Positions 32,503-46,308 of a stretch of DNA of 49,319 bases are shown one piece after another. The position numbers and the translations under genes were made by a program. The notes beneath the pieces were generated by a model. It had not been told where the DNA came from. It saw only the letters and a list, made by a program, of their open reading frames with translations, and searched no databases. The stretch is from contig FN649744.1 in the NCBI GenBank assembly GCA_000310025.1, positions 69,564 through 118,882 of the forward strand, given 5' to 3'. Every line of letters starts with the position of its first letter. Positions within the stretch are counted from its first letter, which is position 1. The DNA is from Ectocarpus siliculosus. Taxonomy: Eukaryota; Sar; Phaeophyceae; Ectocarpales; Ectocarpaceae.

Positions 32503-32804
32503 GATTCTCCACCAAAGCTAATGTGAAGGAATTTTTGACCATGAGTCTGCCTTTATTCGCCTCAAGGCTTCTAATAATATGGTTTCGAAGACGGTTCACC
32601 TTCGAGCCAGCTCGCTTTCTGTCCGTACGAACGAACTCGCGACGTGTTCAAACGCCAAATAAATATGGGTTAACTGATTGACTTAATTCCATCAAAGCCA
32701 ATAGGTTGGGACTTCAGTAGTGCGAACAAAAACGATGGTGGTGGTAATGGGGGAATGCACTTGGTAGGAACGGGAGGACAAGGGAACGACCAAAACAGTA
32801 ATGA

Positions 32805-33092
32805 ATGGAGGAGGGAAGCAATGGGGTGGAAGAGAACAAGAAGAGCTTCGACCCGGATAACCTTCCTCAGACAAACGACGCTAAAGAAGAACTGCCGCAA
32901 AATAGCTGTACAGTAAATGACGATGAGAGTGATGGTGGTGAAAGCAAGGGGGATGATGGTGAAAGCACTCCAAAACGAACTCGAGTGCAAGGTACTGTGG
33001 GTACAGGTAGACATGCAGTTTTCTTCTGTTGCTACTACTGTAGTTTCTGTATTTTATCCGGAGAATATTGTAGCTTAGCCTCTCCCCAATGA
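32805..33092 (+). CDS. Unassigned acidic ORF, 95 aa
   Basis: I do not recognise this frame. Residues 10-60 are rich in Asp, Glu, Asn and Ser, with a short basic stretch PKRTR that could be a nuclear signal. The composition is more protein-like than that of neighbouring frames. The last 30 residues (Cys/Tyr-rich) look like intron read-through, and a GT follows the basic stretch near 32992 (CAAG then GTACTG). It may be an isolated exon, a relic of a mobile element or chance. Confidence 0.25.
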   Translation: MEEGSNGVEENKKSFDPDNLPQTNDAKEELPQNSCTVNDDESDGGESKGDDGESTPKRTRVQGTVGTGRHAVFFCCYYCSFCILSGEYCSLASPQ

Positions 33093-33874
33093 CGCCCCCT
33101 CACGGGGTCCCACTTCATGGCATTTAGAACTGTTTTGTGTTTTCGACCACGCTAAGACTGGCGCGTTTTCATTGATCAGCCGGTTGCGCGGTTGGTTGTG
33201 CTACATGTATAGCTACTGTGCAGACAGACACGTCCCCCATGATGAGGTCTAATACGCCAAAAACCAACCAGAGGGCGTGAAACCGCGTACAGTGGTACGT
33301 AGTAGATAGGAAGAGTCACTAACAGGCCGTAAAAAATACTGGCCATGACACCTTATCTCAGCACAACCATCTGATTATTCTACTTAGTCTAATTGTCATT
33401 GTTGTCTTCACATTAAAAAACCGTTCCGGTCTCCGCTCAGTACCTTCTAAATAATGTCCGTACTACTGACGCGGACGCCTTTCCGTGCTGGTCACAAGGG
33501 GTACACCGATCTCTCTCTAGAAATAAAAATCCAATAGTATTTTCTCCCTTCTGTTATTGTTGGCAAACTCTCCTGACACTATGTCTGCCTCTGGCTCAAT
33601 ACCCTGTCATCTACATCAGTCCTCAGAAACAGCCACTACATCTACTTGGTCGGTCGGTCCGTCGTCGAAACGTCGAAACGTCGAAACCCTCAGAAAACTG
33701 TCTGTTCTGACCGCTACGTTTCAAATTTCAGTGACAACGCCTCGAGAACCTATTAATATTAATATGAAACCCACATAATCCCGCCGCTTCGCTGCCTCGC
33801 GCAAGGTGTGGCTAGCCGCCTAACCCAGCCCTGTGAATGTGTAGCTGGACTGCTTTGTGTTCTGCTGATAAGCC
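33093..33874. other. Upstream region of listerin
   Basis: About 0.8 kb before the proposed LTN1 start codon; it should hold the promoter and 5' UTR. A short triple repeat of CGTCGAAA lies near 33663-33685. I see no other convincing signal. Confidence 0.4.
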
Positions 33875-35539
33875 ATGAAGGAAAAGAAGAAGGAGGGAGC
33901 AGGCGGTAGGCCTCGCGGTTCGCGCAAAAACATCGTCGGCAGGTATGGTTGTTTCTGACGCGTCTGGTTGCCTCTGCTGCTTGCGGGTTGCCGACTGCCA
34001 ATGGGTACGGCTGCGGAATTATGTGCGCGGAAATGATCTATTGCTGGCCTTTCTACGTACACTGGGTCTTACAAATTAAAAAAGCAATAGGTCTTGCTGA
34101 TCTTTCGTGAGCGAGCTTGCAGCATCTTCGCGTTGGATTTACTCAACCTTGTGTGGCTCTCAGGCGAAGTTATCATCGACCGCCGTGCCTCGCGTTGCCT
34201 TCACAGCTGCCAGAGTAGCGACGGCTGCTGCTGAATCTACACGCGTAGCTTGGACTTGCACGTTCATCACTGCTATGTTATGCACGACCCATGGGTGTCT
34301 TAGTTGCAGGCCTCTGGTGCCACTGCTGGCGTATTATAATTGTACCGTCCGTTGCCTGAGCTATCGAGCTGCATGTTGTTGGCCCTGGGAGAATGAAAAC
34401 AATGCGGGGGAATCGACACGCGGTGCCGCACACTAAACATGTCAGCGGCTGTGTTTGTGTCGGACACTACTGTACATGTATCATATCACGGCGAATGCTT
34501 TTTAAGTGGGCGTGCGTAAGTGCTGTTAATCTTCACCAAGGCGTAGAGTGGTGCCCAACAGCCCCGACAACTTGATCATGTGATGGTCAAGGTTTGTCTG
34601 AGACCGTCATGCTACTGGTGTACTGTTGTCTCACGCTACCCTTTTTCGCTATCGCTCTCTCTCCCGCCCCTGCCCTTGCTGTTGATGCAACAGTGAGTCC
34701 CAGGGGCTCCTGCAGGCCGCCGCTGGGACTGGGTTCATCGGCTTCTCAGCCTTTCAGACCGCAGCCAAGGCTTCCCCTACTACTGCCGATGTCGAGGGGG
34801 GGGGCACCGCGGGTTCAACCCCGGCTGGTAAGGCAGGTGCAGGAAGCGGCCATGGAGGGAAACGGCGGGTGAAGATGGCTAAGGTGAATGGAGGGTACTC
34901 GGCGGGATCTGCTGGACAGGTGAGTGCTCCGGTCTTCTCCGGCAAAGTGAGGTTGTAGGGAGTGGAACGTCGGCGTATTGCTGGTGGAAGCAAACTTGAA
35001 GTCAGTTGTTCGAGGTTTGGTGCAATAGGTTGCTGCGATTTCTACGCATACGTGATTAGCATACCTAGAACTGAAAAAATAAAAATGTACTTCAAGTACA
35101 AAACAAACAAACCACATCCCTTCTTCAACCGTTGCCCACAGAATCAAAGGGTCGGTGTGCGTAGCAAAGCGCGCGAGATGTGTTCAATAGGTGTCAGGTT
35201 GGCCGCTCTAGGCAACTGCTGCTGAGAAACCTGCAAGATATCACTCTTGTTGCCAGGGAAAACTTGTATGTATCGCAACATACGGCATCATTTTCCTCGT
35301 ATTCCCTCTGGCGACGACAAATTGAACGACCAAACAACGAGATATTGACAAACCCGCACCTCCTGCCTGTTGGTGGCGACAGCAGGTACTTCCTCCGCAC
35401 TACTCCGGGAGTGACAGCCACCTCGCTGTTGTGAGCAAGCGGCTGTCCAAGCGGGATGTCACCACTAAGCTGAAGGCGTTGGCTGAGCTAAGGGCCATGT
35501 GCAGGTGAGTCGAAGTGTCATCAGCGAGGGAGAGAGAGC

Positions 35540-35574
<35 letters not shown>

Positions 35575-38500
35575 GAGAAACAGACAGACAGACAGACAGA
35601 CAAAGAAAGAGAGGGATAAATAGCAGAAAGAGCCGCGGTGTTATTAGGAAGCCATACCGTGTTGGCCAATGCTACCAGGACCAGAACCGTACCATAACCG
35701 CCGTGCTGAAGTCAAACGGATCACCCCTGTCCCCGCCACCCCTGATGAATCGCATTCCACCAACGTTCCTCTACACCCTCGATGGGACGTGCTTTCTTTT
35801 CCTGCATAAGAACAGGCTTGTTACTCGCGAGGCGGAGCTAGCAGCATCACCGCAGCCTGGCCCCGGGCAAGACAGCCGGGCAGGAACATCTAGAGCCAGT
35901 TCCGGGGTCGCGCCTGCGAGTGGTGCGGGTGCGGCGGAGTCGTCGGCGATGGATACGCCGGCCACGTCAGCCGAAGACCTGGGAGGATTGGCCCCGCACT
36001 GGGTATTCTTGTACCAGCGACTGTCGGCAGAGGGTGATCGGAGGGTGAGGTCAACGCTGTAAAGACGTAGTAGTACCCTTCTATTGCAAGTGTCCCGGTA
36101 AGGTACCTGGGTTGCCTGGTTGCCACGGCTTGTGTTGGTGGACAGATAAGCATTGCCTAACCTTTTTATATATTTTGCCTGTAGGAATACCCTGGGGTGC
36201 CACTCCGCGGTTGGTGCGTTGTAGTCAGGTGTTGCAGCTTCGCTTCGGTGTTTATGGGTATGGGTGCGGCGTTGGCATGGTGACCTCTCGCGGGTGTATT
36301 TCGTGCAAGAATTCGTTGACACCGTGTGTTTTGAAGGTCCCCAGTTGGCAATCGACAAGCTGCTTCTGTTCCTCCTGCTGGGATTCCTTTCCCGCCTTCG
36401 GCCTCTCCTCGCTCCAGACTCGCGAGGCCGCCAACACGACGCTGTTGTGCATGCTCAAGGGTAACCGAAGGGCATTCCAGCCGCTCATGTCTTCTCTCAT
36501 GGGGCCGTGGTTCTGCTCGCAGGCCGACACTGCACCTGAGGTAGGCGCGCTCTGAAACCGCACCGCAAGTGTTGCCGGTCGGTAGCCCGTGTGTGGAATC
36601 TCGGGTATTGCAGGGAACATCTTCCTCAGTATATGGTGCTCACATGTCTTTCTCTCTGGGTGTTCTTCTCAACCACAGCGTAGGAGAGCACGGCGGACGG
36701 CCTTGGTTTTACCTACCGACCAGGCAGAGCTACCTGCATGTTGCTTGTTTATCACTGCTATGGTGACCTTTGGTTACCCATGATGATTTCGACGTGCTTG
36801 TTGACGATTGTGGTGATGGTGCAGGTCTCCTCGTCGGCGAAAGAGGCGTTTGAGGCGGTTTTTCCGGAGGCGAAGCGGGCATCCGTCCTAAGGCGTTGTG
36901 CCGGTAATGAGAGGACCTTTACCTTAACCTTCAACAGCAGACGGTGCCAAGTGCAATGAAGAAAAAATGCCGGAGGGACCCTGCACCGGATCAGTTTAGC
37001 GCTCCTCGTCAGCATCACAGCCGCAAGACGGACTTGAGAAAATCTCTTTCGTGTGTGCTGTCTGTCAAGAAGAGCTCAGCGCATGTGCGTACTCGTATGT
37101 GTTTTCTGCACTCTTCGACCACTCACTACGTATCGTTTTTTCCGCGCGGTTGTCGCTTTTTTTTCCGACCGGAAAAACAGAGGGCGTGCTGAGCTACATC
37201 GACGCCACGGTGCAGCAGACCCCGGAGATGCTGGAAGAAGCTTCTGGTTGCACCGCCGAGGAGGTGTGATATGATGCGGTGATCGTGTGAACGTGTGGAT
37301 CGGGTTCCACCCGTGCTGCAAGCCCCCACAAAAAACGTTTTATTTTATTTTATTACGACAAGGCATCGATCACGCGGAGCCCCCACAGCCGCCGAATTCC
37401 TATGTGACAGGCCGTTATTCGTCAACAACTCCGGCTGTAGTGGCGATCCAAAAAGTGGCCAACCTTCTAAAGCAACCTTAGGCATGTCTGTCTCTACAGC
37501 GTGGTACCAAAAAAAAATGGACGGGATCGTTTTTTGAGCGCGGATAGAGCGTTGAAGGTCAAGTTGCGGGGGAACTTGCCGGAGATTTCCAACAAAATTG
37601 GAGGTAGACGCGTTGGGCGTGTTTGGTCGGCATAAAGGCGATATAGTGGTTCACTGGAACGACCCTCGTAGTGGCGATCCCAAATTTTTCCAACCCCTCA
37701 ACGCTACCTATGCCTATGCAATGCACTCTGGCGAAGTTTCGAGCGAAATCGTCAACTCCTTTGCCCGCGGGTAGCAGCGTGAAGTTTGGTGCTGAGAGCT
37801 GCGAACGGGCTTGAAGCAGCAGCTCTTTCACTTTTGATAGCACGGCATTTGCCAGGTTCAGAGCGAAACCAGGCCAAACCAAATGTCTGCGTGTGTAGAA
37901 CACAACATGCTTGAGGTATCCTGCAGGTTTCATGGCACGTAGCCATCTGTGTGAGGAGCACCAGCAGTGACAAAGGTGTGCACCAGATGGTGCGCTGGGC
38001 AACCGATCATGGGGGCTTACGCGGGGTACCATCGATTTTCGTGGAGCCCCTGTGTCATATTTTTTTTGCTTTTTGTGGGACTTGCAACACGGGTGGTTCT
38101 CGAGGTTGTCTCGCCGTGCCTATGCAGGGTGACACGAGAAATGGCGGGCGGGGGGAGGGGGGGTCTACTGCTGTTACCATGTTTTCCTGTGTGCCAGCCC
38201 CTCTCTTGATGTCAGCGCTGGGAGTTTGTTGAACAGGGGGAGAGGTTCCGACAGGGAACTTGTTTTATGACCCAAAGGGCGTATAGTTCTTTGTTCTTGG
38301 TTGTGTGCAAGCGCGGAGGAGGTGACGCCTGATGGGATCGGGCATACCATGACAGTCTTGTTGTCCCTCGTGTGCCCCCCCCCCCCCACNNNNNNNNNNN
38401 NNNNNNNNNNNNNNNNNNNNNNNNNNNNNNNNNNNNNNNNNNNNNNNNNNNNNNNNNNNNNNNNNNNNNNNNNNNNNNNNNNNNNNNNNAAAATCACCTG

Positions 38501-41500
38501 TTGCCCTCGGCACTTCTCCCGGCAATGAAGACGTCTGTGCCACGGCTGATGTAGTTGTCTATCGGCACGGCCATGTTGGAGATGAGATCGAAGGCCCACT
38601 TGTCCCAGGTGCGGTAAAGCATCGGGAAAACGCTCCACAGCTGTTCGCTGATGCCGGCCCTGAAATTTTGGGGCACGCGGGGGCGATGCGCAGAGCGCGG
38701 GCCACAGGAAGGTGCGGCGCAAAGCGGGGGGACAACAGAAGGTACCGCGCAAAGCGGGGAGACAAAGGAAGGTTCGGGGGATGTTCGTAAATAGTACACC
38801 GGCACAGGTACGGCGCAAAGGAGCGAGAAAGGGGATGTTGACGAGCAGTGCACCGGCTCCAACGCACTCATTCATGTACATGGCTGAGACCACGCTTCAG
38901 CGGCATGCTGGCTGCTCGAACGTGCGAATCAAATGCCGAACACTTATTTAAAGGACAGGACTGGCCCTGACGTAGAGGTCAACATTCAGAATCAAAACAA
39001 CTGCCGAGCAAAATCCTCACCTCACAAACACCGGAGACATCAATCACGCACGCTCGTTTTACATCTCTGACACGCCAAAAAAAACACAACTTGCCACAAA
39101 CAGGTCGGGAACCACCAATTGGTGTGGATGGTGGTTACAAAAATCAAACACAGCAGTTCCGACAAGTAAAAATGACGCCCAAGCCTGACGAATCTTCATC
39201 GTACTCAAGGTTGCGATTTCGCATGGCAACAGAAGGGCATACATGTACGACCGACACGTCACACACAGACAGGCTACAGATGCAGACAACATCAGGTGTC
39301 CAACGGGAACCCCTACCCGTAGTACGTGAGGAAGCGGAGGACGTCCCACGCGTTCTGGATGTACTCCATAAAATCCCCTTTTTCGGAAAAACCTTCCCAG
39401 GAAAAAAACAAAACCCGGCCGAAGCGGGGGGGGGGGGGGGGGGTACTCGTAGTCGTGCATGCCGTAGTCGTTAGACCGTTGACCTCGCATCCCTACAAAG
39501 CCGGGACGGAGCACGCCGGGTTCTCACCGGACCAGGCTCTCACATCACCAAGCGCGAAGCACCGTGAGGTATTCGGCGAGTCGCATGAAGGGTGCGCTGC
39601 ATCCTGCTAAGGGTGTTCGGCATCTTGCGCCTACTTCCTTGCGTACGGATGACAGCTGCGTATGACTTAAGTTATTTTCTGGTGCGTTCACTTCCAGAGA
39701 CAGTTATAAGCACTGTGTAGCTGCCTCGAGGATGCTTGACCATGTTATCACAACGTGGTGCGATCACCCCCTTGCGCGGAGTGAGGTTTCTCCACCCCGC
39801 ACAACATGATCTACTCGACCACCATTATGGTTACCGCCAAAAAAAAAACAGAGGAAAAAAAAAAACGGTAACCTGGTTGCCGAGTTCACGAAGTGAATTG
39901 GATTCTTTTACAGCGTCGTTGCCAAGTGACGAAAACCCAATCCCGATGGCAAACACCGAGGGGCGGGCTTGTTGTACAACGTCGTTGCCAAGCGACGAAA
40001 ACCCAACCCCGATGGCAAACACCGAGGGGGGGGGGGGGGGGGTTTTCCTGCGTTTCCCATTTTTTCCGGGGGCCCCCCCCCTTTTTTATTTTCCCCCCGG
40101 GGGTTTTTTTAAACAGGGGGGGGGTTTCCCCCAGGAAATTTTTTTTTTCCCCCAAAGGGGGTTTTTTTTTTTTTTTTTTTTTTTGCCAAACCCGGGGGGG
40201 GGGGCCCCCCGAGGGGTTGGGGCACCCCCAACCATTTTTTTTTTCCCTTGGGGCCCCCCCCCCCCCCCCCCCCCCCGATATGCGCTTGCGCCGCGTAGGC
40301 GGTGAAGCGCGCAGAGCGGCTGTCTGTGTCGGCTATAACAGCTCTGTCCAGCTTCTTGGAGGCAGTGGGCCCAGAGGCGAACTCTGCCTTTTCCCGTCGT
40401 CCCACCGGCCATGAAACTGTCGCTGAAGAGGAAGACGAAGACGTCGGTCGAAGCCGTCAGGTGAGAGTTGACTGACGTGAACATGAACGCGCATCGGTGA
40501 CAAAGCTTGGGTTGCGGGTACCCATCTATTAGTGGTCGTCGGGTTCTTTCGGAACCGGAAGATGAGGTACTAACGGTATGCTGGGTGCATCGTTGCCGCA
40601 GTCACGCTTTTGCGCGACGTGTTTGCAGGCAAGCCAGAGAAGTTGCCCTAACTAGAGTTTAGCGTACAGGCAGTTGGCTTCTGCGACAACTGCGGCCGAC
40701 ACGACATCAATCCCGCCGCCCGAATAGCCACTTACCTGACTCTTGTGATGGCCTGCTTTATTGGAGTGTTGTCGAGAAGAGAGGAGTCACGAGCCAAGAA
40801 CCAACCCCACCCCCCGCTGTGCTCGACGAACCATGTACCTACCTGTGCTCGCTCGCTCGCTCGCTCCCTCGCTCTTGAAGGAAACGACGTACTTCAGTCT
40901 CGTAAACGAGAGCCTGTGGGCGCGTCTGGGAGACCCCCGAACCGCCGTGCGCCGCGCCATGTACGCCCTAGTGTCGGCCTGCTGTCGGCACGCCCCGGGG
41001 CTCCTTCGTCCCCATCCCCCCCTCCCACCAGCTAAGGCCTCCTCCGGTGATCCTGCCGAGGAGGGCAAAACTGAAGCTGTCTCGGACACGGGCGGCAAGA
41101 AGGAGAAGGCAAACAGGCGTGACGGGGGAGGGATTGCTGGGAAGAGGTCACGGGTGGCGACGCCGGGCCTGCTGGCGGAGCTCTTGTCGGAGAAAGAGGA
41201 TTCCAATCACCGGGAGGCTTGGCAGGCGGTCCTGCTGGTGCTGAGGGAGTTCAAGGAGACGTGGATGGCGGAGAAAGGAGCGGCGGTAAGCAGTTCGCGT
41301 TCCATGCGTCCGCGTATGTATTGTAGCAACGCAGCCGTTCCGAAGCGTTAGACGGCTGACGATGGGTGAGGGTTAAGACCGCAAAGTACTCTCGTGTGTA
41401 GATGCGAAACGTTGTTGTAAGTGTTAATCCGGCCGCTGGTCTCCCTTCGAGTCCCTTGCCGAAACATGTACTGTAGCGTGACGTGCCCCCCCCCTCCTCC

Positions 41501-44500
41501 CCCAAGACATTTTTCGGCCATCTTTGGCAAAGTAGGAAGGAACGATTGGCCATCGGTGACCGGTCGTGTGGGAACAATGCTCCGTCCTCTCGAAGACGCG
41601 TGGTCAATGGTCTAATCGCTAAGGCATGCAAAACATAAGAGTACCCCCCCCTCCCCCCCCTCCCGCCCCCAACAGGCGGTGCTCCCAACCCTCCTTACAC
41701 GGCTCCGCAAGGGCGCCTTCCTCGCCACGTCCAGCACGTCATACCCGTGCCTGCTGCCCCTGCTTGCCTCTCTACCGGCGCAAGCCCTGCTCTCGCCGGC
41801 AGACGGCCGGGCCGGCCCGCCGTTCTGCGTGGCCTTTGTGGAGAACCTGTGGGTCACGATAGCCAAGCCATCGAGCGGAGACGCTGCAGGAGATCGCACC
41901 GGAGGAGGCGGCGGCGGCGGCGGCGGCGGCTGGCTCGCCGACGTCGTGTCCGCGCACGTTGAGTGCGTGACTTTCTTGCTGCTCAAGCTTCCCCCCGCGC
42001 CGCAAGGGCTTGGGGAAGCGGGCGACACTGCGGCAGCGAGCACGAGCGGTGGTATACCCGGGGGGGGTGGGGGGGTGGACACCGAACGAAGTTCGGCCGC
42101 TGTGAGCGTTGCAGCGGCCACGGCTAATCTTGCCAAGGCGGTCGGTGTCTTTGTCCTCGAAGAAGAGACAGGCGCGACCGGTCCGGGCAACGGTGTCCGA
42201 ACGGCGGGGAGGAGGTCACAGACCATCAGCGAAGCGTTTGGCCGCGTGCTGGGGCAGCTGCACCTGGGGGGGGAGAAGGGAGCTGGGGTGATGGGCACGA
42301 CGAGCGGGTCTGCGGCGGTGTGGGGAGCTCTGCTGCGCGAGTTTGAGGGAGGTTTGGATCAGAGGTGAGGGAGGGTTTATGTCCGTCCTGTCGTCCTGTG
42401 AGTGCAGCGGGGGAGAGTTGGAGGACAGGAATCTGTGATCCTGACGTCACGGAGTGTTGAGGTGAAGGGTTGCGTTCTGAGCTGTATCGACTGCTCTAAT
42501 GTCTATGCAACAACAGGGCTCTTGTGTATGTTATTGTTCATGTTGGCACTCTGAAAGCGAGATATTCGTCGAACCACACTCTACCGTTGTTAGAACGTAT
42601 CGCCGGTGATTGGTGGCCGACTCAGCAATCTCCACTGTACGAATCACCCGGCTCGTGACATCTTTTTTTTGTTCACACAAGGGCGAGCCTTCGCTCCCTT
42701 CTTGCATCGTGGAAAATTTGGCGTAGACTCCGCCTACCGATGTCCAGCTTGTTCCATCGCGATGAGAGGGTCGACCGAAGACGGTATCCTCCATGACTGC
42801 TGGTGACATGCTTCTCCGGTTCTTCTGTCTCACGGACCCCTCTTTCAAACACTATCTCCGCTCTCGCGTGTCTACAGGTCAAGGGGAGGCGCTGCTTGGA
42901 TGGGCAAGACGCTCGTGCATGCCATGACAGCGGTAAACGAGCGGAAGAGCGGAGGGGCGCGGGGAAGCCCCGGTGCCGCTACGGTCGCGGAAGAAACCGT
43001 CGAGAATCCCACGCAGCCGCCAACGACAGCAAAAGGGTCGCACTGTACCGGATTGCGGGAAATGTGTCGGACTCTCTTTCACCATTGTGTCGGAGCTATC
43101 GGCTACGTTAGCCCGAGCAGTGGGGTAACCGATGATGAAGCGGGCGCGGTGAGTTTTGTGTCTCGTGCAAGCAATGAGTTGTCGCTGGCTGGGAGAAGGC
43201 CTTCTAGGTATGTATGTATGTACATCACGAGCGATTGTAGTGGCGACATCCAGCGGCTGGTCAGGTCACACCAAACACTCGCACGGGTCCTAAAAACATC
43301 TCGCATGTTCCTACATCAGAGTGCGGAGTCCCTCCAATGCTGATGCGGCACCCCGCAAACGTAAAAAAACCCCGGCATATCGCTCCGTCCCGGCATTGTA
43401 GGGATGTGAGGCCTATGGTCTAGCGGCTACGGCATGCGTTGACTTGAGTACACACCCCCCTAAACGTTCCACCAACGTGCACGCTTGCTACACATGTTAT
43501 GACCGCAGGCGATATCTTCGGTTGACGCCCCTCTGACGGCCTTCATGTCGAGCATGGCGGGTGCCCTTGGCATGGACGGCATTTTCTGCATGGGGGACGC
43601 CGCCCTCCCCGGTGACGGCGGCGGTGGCGATTCCAGGCCCAGCGTGGTTGCTCCAGACTCGGCCAGAGAGTTTTACGAGAATTTTCTGGTCCCGAGGTTT
43701 GTGGCCTCGGCGGGCGGCAGGCGGTCGACGGAGGCGATGGGGGAGGCGGCGATGGCGCTCGAGTCTCTCACGAAAGCCTTTCTTCTAGCAGAAGAGGGTG
43801 AGTGAGAGATGAGAGATGAGAGATGAGAGACAAGTTCCATGCAATTGCCGGCTTGTGCGTAGCGCGGTAGTTGCATCCATCGTATGTTGGCTGGTTTATA
43901 TTTTCGGCTCGAGTGGGCGACGGTCTCCCTGCTATTTACGACTGCAGTCGCCCCGGTGGCTTAAATAGTTGATATCCTCGTTACGTTCTGACTCTCTCGG
44001 TTGCGGGTTCGAATCTCTCTGGAGAGAAAATATCGCATCTATTGTATGCATGGAACTCGTTTTGTCGTGAGTAAACACGAAAGGAGGGAAGTAATTTCTG
44101 AAACTATTTTCTCGCGTCACCATGTGAAGGCAAGCACCGCAGAACGAAAGGTGGAGGACAACACACCCCGTGACTCTTTTGTCACATTTTCATCTTGGAG
44201 GTAGTCGAGAAACCTTGCTCGTTTCGCTTAAAACACAAGTACAACAGAGTACCATTTAAGTGTTCACATCATGAAGCCAACTACGCCGTCTCAGAGATGT
44301 GACGCCATTCCTCCCTCCCTACTGCTGTACTCCAGGCCCGAGGCAGTGGAACGACTTCCGGCTGCTGCTGAAGCGTGCCCTCGCCGAGCCCGAGGTGGTG
44401 CGGCTGCGAACGACGACGATGGTTCTACGTTTGGCCCCTGCGAGCATGGCGAGGGTGTTTCCCGAGGTGGACGAGGCGTTGCTTAGGGTGAGTGCGGTCG

Positions 44501-46271
44501 GTGTGGGGCACGCGTGCTGCTCTGCACGGAGTTGTTGTTGTTGCCTTTCCCGAGACCCGTCGGTCTGTGTACGCCCTCCCCTCGTTTGGTTTAACGATAC
44601 GGCGGCGTTCTTTGTGGCCGACGCGTTGATGGTGAACAGGCCTATTTATTGGTCTTTTTTTTATCCCTCTGTGCTATAACGCGTCTGTATCTGCTATTTT
44701 GTTTCAATGGGCACCATGTCAAACTTGTCAACCAAAATGCGTGGATAGCCGATCCTATTTTCAGACGTCAAACCAGCGCTCCCGGCTTCCGCGCTACTTT
44801 GGCCGCCTCTCTGCTCAGGCGTGCGGAATCTCGTTCCCCGGAACCGAGCCAGCGGCAGCCCCGCCATCATCATCATCATCGTCATCATCGTCGCCAAGAC
44901 TCCATCCAAAGAGCAGCACGCAGGACCTCCCAGCCTTCTTGCAAGCCTGCCTCGGGGCAACGGATGGCGGGCGAGAGCGCACGGCCGCCCCCTTTGTGAA
45001 GGCTTCCACTGTCTCGGAGGTTGCGAAGGTCGTGACCGCAGCCAGCCCCTCTGCTTCGACGTCCAGTAGCGCAGGAACGGCAGAGGCTGCTGGTGTTGCT
45101 ATCCGGCCAACGCTGCTGCCCATGGCGGTCCTGGAAGGCCTTCTCGGAGTGCTAGGCACGGGAGAAAGCGGGGGGCCGGCGGACAGTAGCAGGAGAGGTG
45201 TCGGCAATGACGACGATGCCCTCGCTGCCGTCCGCAAGAGCGGGTTGTCTCTTCTCCTCGCCGCTTTCTCGGCGATCGGGGAAGGGCGGGCGGCGGACCG
45301 TCTGTGGCGCGACGTCGCCGCCCCCACCCTCCAAGATCTCGTTCTCCGCGCCCCCCGCCGGGAGGCGGCGGCGGCGGCGGCGGCGGTGGCCGAGACGCCG
45401 CCTCCTCAGTGGTGCGACGGCATCTGGCAAGACTTCGTAGGCGAAGCCGTGGAAGAAGCTCGGCGCGCGATGGAAGGCAACGGCGTTAACGACGACGGGG
45501 CGTCGGACCAGGGGGCCCCGCCGCTGCTACTGCCTGGGAGGGGGGGGGTGGAGCGCGCGGCGACTCTGACCTCCGCGCTCCTCGACCTCCGGAGCGCGTT
45601 GCTGCGGCGGGGGGCAACCCTGCTGCCGCCGGACGATGCGCCCGTGCTCTGGCGGCTCGGGCTCACGCGCCCCTCCGTCTGGCGACAACGCAGGCTGGAA
45701 GCTTTGGCGGCGGGGGAGCGATCCACGGGGGGGCCCTTGGCTACCGCCGCCGCGGACCTGGCGCGGGCGTGCGTCGGGAGCCGGTGGTCCCGGCGGTGGG
45801 AGTGCGTGTCGCTGGTGCTGGGTCGTCTTCCGGACGCCAGGGCGAGGCTGTCGCTCCTGGTGGAGGGAGTCGTGAGCGCGGAGGCTGAAGGGGGAGGCGT
45901 GGGAGTCGCGGGAGAGGCGCTGCACGAGATCTTGGCTGCCGGGGTCATGGTCAGCAGGGCCGTGAGGCTGCTGGGGGGCGAAGAAGGCCGCGGCGGGGTG
46001 TCGGAGGTTAGCGTAGACCTTCCCTCGTGCCTGCTGGTCGCGCCCGCGGAGGACACGATCTCGGCAAGCGGCCGAATGGCGCGGGCCGCCGCAGGAGGAG
46101 TTGACTCGGTGGAAGATTTCGGGGTAGGTCTTCGGAGGTTCCGCGGCGTTTCGATGGGGGCGGATGGCGACGACCCAGAGGCAGTGGCCGCTGTTGCGTC
46201 AGCGGAGGTCTTGGATGCGGCTCTTGCGCATCTCGGCGAGCAGTCACAAGGCGCGTTCGAAGCGAAGGCCG

Positions 46272-46308
<37 letters not shown>

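Larger units (their letters stand above)
37264..40298 (+). other. Listerin intron 7 containing the assembly gap
   Basis: Exon 37181-37263 (ending TGCACCGCCGAGGAG) and exon 40299-40460 join in phase, and the listerin protein reads on without a missing segment, so the 3 kb between them is intron. It contains an unrecognised frame, a 100-N gap, two minus-strand importin-like exons, a retroposon copy and a block of failed base calls. Real intron length is unknown. Confidence 0.75.

Noticed and set aside
38174-38893. 239-codon minus-strand frame with internal unknown residues
   Set aside because: It spans the 100-N gap and the short GCGCAAAG repeats. Only the part 38498-38659, in a different frame, is a supported importin exon.
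40109-40484. Lys/Pro/Gly-rich minus-strand frames
   Set aside because: They cross the homopolymer block 40022-40278, which I regard as failed sequence.
45406-46056. 216-codon minus-strand frame
   Set aside because: Antisense shadow of the large GC-rich listerin exon 44765-46623; long shadow frames are expected at this GC content.
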